Below, piece after piece: positions 6,317 to 6,543 of a stretch of DNA of 6,543 nucleotides. The stretch lies in NCBI GenBank assembly GCA_030592145.1, contig JAUVKJ010000100.1:1-6543 (forward strand). Direction: 5' to 3'. Below the pieces are notes generated by a model, which was not told the origin of the DNA, searched no databases, and saw only the letters and a list, made by a program, of their open reading frames with translations. Origin of the DNA: Bacteroides sp. GTDB taxonomy: Bacteria > Bacteroidota > Bacteroidia > Bacteroidales > SM23-62. Both the position numbers and the translations under genes were made by a program. How positions within the stretch are numbered: the first letter of the stretch is position 1; every line of letters begins with the position of its first letter.

Positions 6317-6543
6317 ATGGCCGAACACCTTGAGATAGGAAAAGAAGGGGAAGAGCTGGCCTTGCAGTTCTTGCTTGACAAGCAGTGGAATATTCTGGAA
6401 CGAAACTGGAGAAGCGGGCACAGGGAGATTGACATCATCGCGGAATCCGGGAGGGAGCTCATAATCGTGGAAGTCAAGGTAAGAAAGTTCATCGGTGCGG
6501 AGCGCCTGGAGGAACATATTAACCGGAGAAAGCAGAAATACCT
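6317..6543 (+). CDS. YraN / UPF0102 family nuclease-fold protein (partial, C-terminus beyond right edge)
   Basis: The window holds the first 75 codons plus two bases; the family is normally about 115-130 residues. The start ATG at 6317 begins MAEHLEIGKEGEELALQFLL. Family marks are GKEGEELA (8-15), ERNWR (28-32), EIDIIAE (37-43) and VEVK (51-54), then a basic NRRKQKYL. Asp39, Glu52 and Lys54 fit a PD-(D/E)XK nuclease-like core, and the spacing from VEVK to RKQ is the same as in other members. Two nearer ATGs (6306 and 6313) lie in other frames and stop quickly. There is no Shine-Dalgarno sequence. The biological role of the family is poorly known; nuclease activity is suggested by fold. The 12-base gap implies co-transcription with the S66 peptidase gene. 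Confidence 0.88.
   Translation, partial: MAEHLEIGKEGEELALQFLLDKQWNILERNWRSGHREIDIIAESGRELIIVEVKVRKFIGAERLEEHINRRKQKY

Noticed and set aside
6401..6450. Arg in place of the Gly of the GEID motif in the YraN-like protein (HREIDII).
   Set aside because: From memory, Bacteroidetes members often have GHxEIDII here, so it is normal lineage variation and not a lost catalytic residue. Asp39 and the VEVK motif are intact.
5996..6517. A 173-codon minus-strand open frame crossing the carboxypeptidase/YraN junction.
   Set aside because: It spans two genuine plus-strand genes and resembles no family I recognise.
1..6543. A search for CRISPR arrays, tRNA or rRNA genes, insertion sequences, phage or defence genes.
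   Set aside because: Almost every base lies in the seven recognised genes. The three spacers (119, 50 and 12 bases) are too small for such elements, and I saw no direct-repeat array or transposase motif.

Overview
The window looks like a piece of a Bacteroidetes (Bacteroidota) chromosome. Four observations support this: a protein fusing HU-CCDC81-type N-terminal domains, one membrane span and a C-terminal SPOR domain, an architecture I know from this phylum; a methionyl-tRNA synthetase with a KISTS loop followed by [11 protein letters not shown] and a C-terminal tRNA-binding domain; no Shine-Dalgarno sequence in front of any gene; and sequences matching the Bacteroidetes -7 promoter box (TAnnTTTG) in the divergent intergenic regions. 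Base composition is moderate. I would not place it below phylum from this sequence alone.

Layout. Bases 1-2284 (minus strand) carry three tightly packed sugar-nucleotide genes, transcribed wbpE > wbpD > wbpB, with the last gene cut by the left edge. Bases 2285-2403 are a divergent intergenic region. A plus-strand gene (2404-3306) encodes the HU-CCDC81/SPOR membrane protein. It converges, with 2 bases between stop codons, on metG (5342-3309, minus). A 50-base divergent spacer separates metG from a plus-strand pair: an S66 LD-carboxypeptidase (5393-6304) and, 12 bases later, the start of a YraN/UPF0102 gene (6317 to the right edge).

How the genes work together. The wbpE-D-B trio makes three successive changes to UDP-N-acetylglucosaminuronic acid: 3-oxidation (WbpB), transamination (WbpE) and N-acetylation (WbpD). 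The expected product is UDP-2,3-diacetamido-2,3-dideoxyglucuronate, a precursor for O-antigen or capsule. The enzymes before it (WbpA, the UDP-GlcNAc 6-dehydrogenase) and after it (WbpI, the 2-epimerase) are not in view and may lie beyond the left edge. The rest looks like core genome: translation (metG), septal or peptidoglycan binding (SPOR), peptidoglycan recycling (S66 peptidase) and a nuclease-fold protein (YraN). The window therefore probably sits at the junction between a surface-polysaccharide locus and a housekeeping block.

I found no RNA gene, insertion sequence, CRISPR array, attachment site or convincing terminator, and no sign of a previously undescribed multi-gene system. The points most worth a second look are the HU-CCDC81/SPOR protein, the regulatory architecture of the 2285-2403 spacer, and the near-leaderless promoter geometry at two genes.
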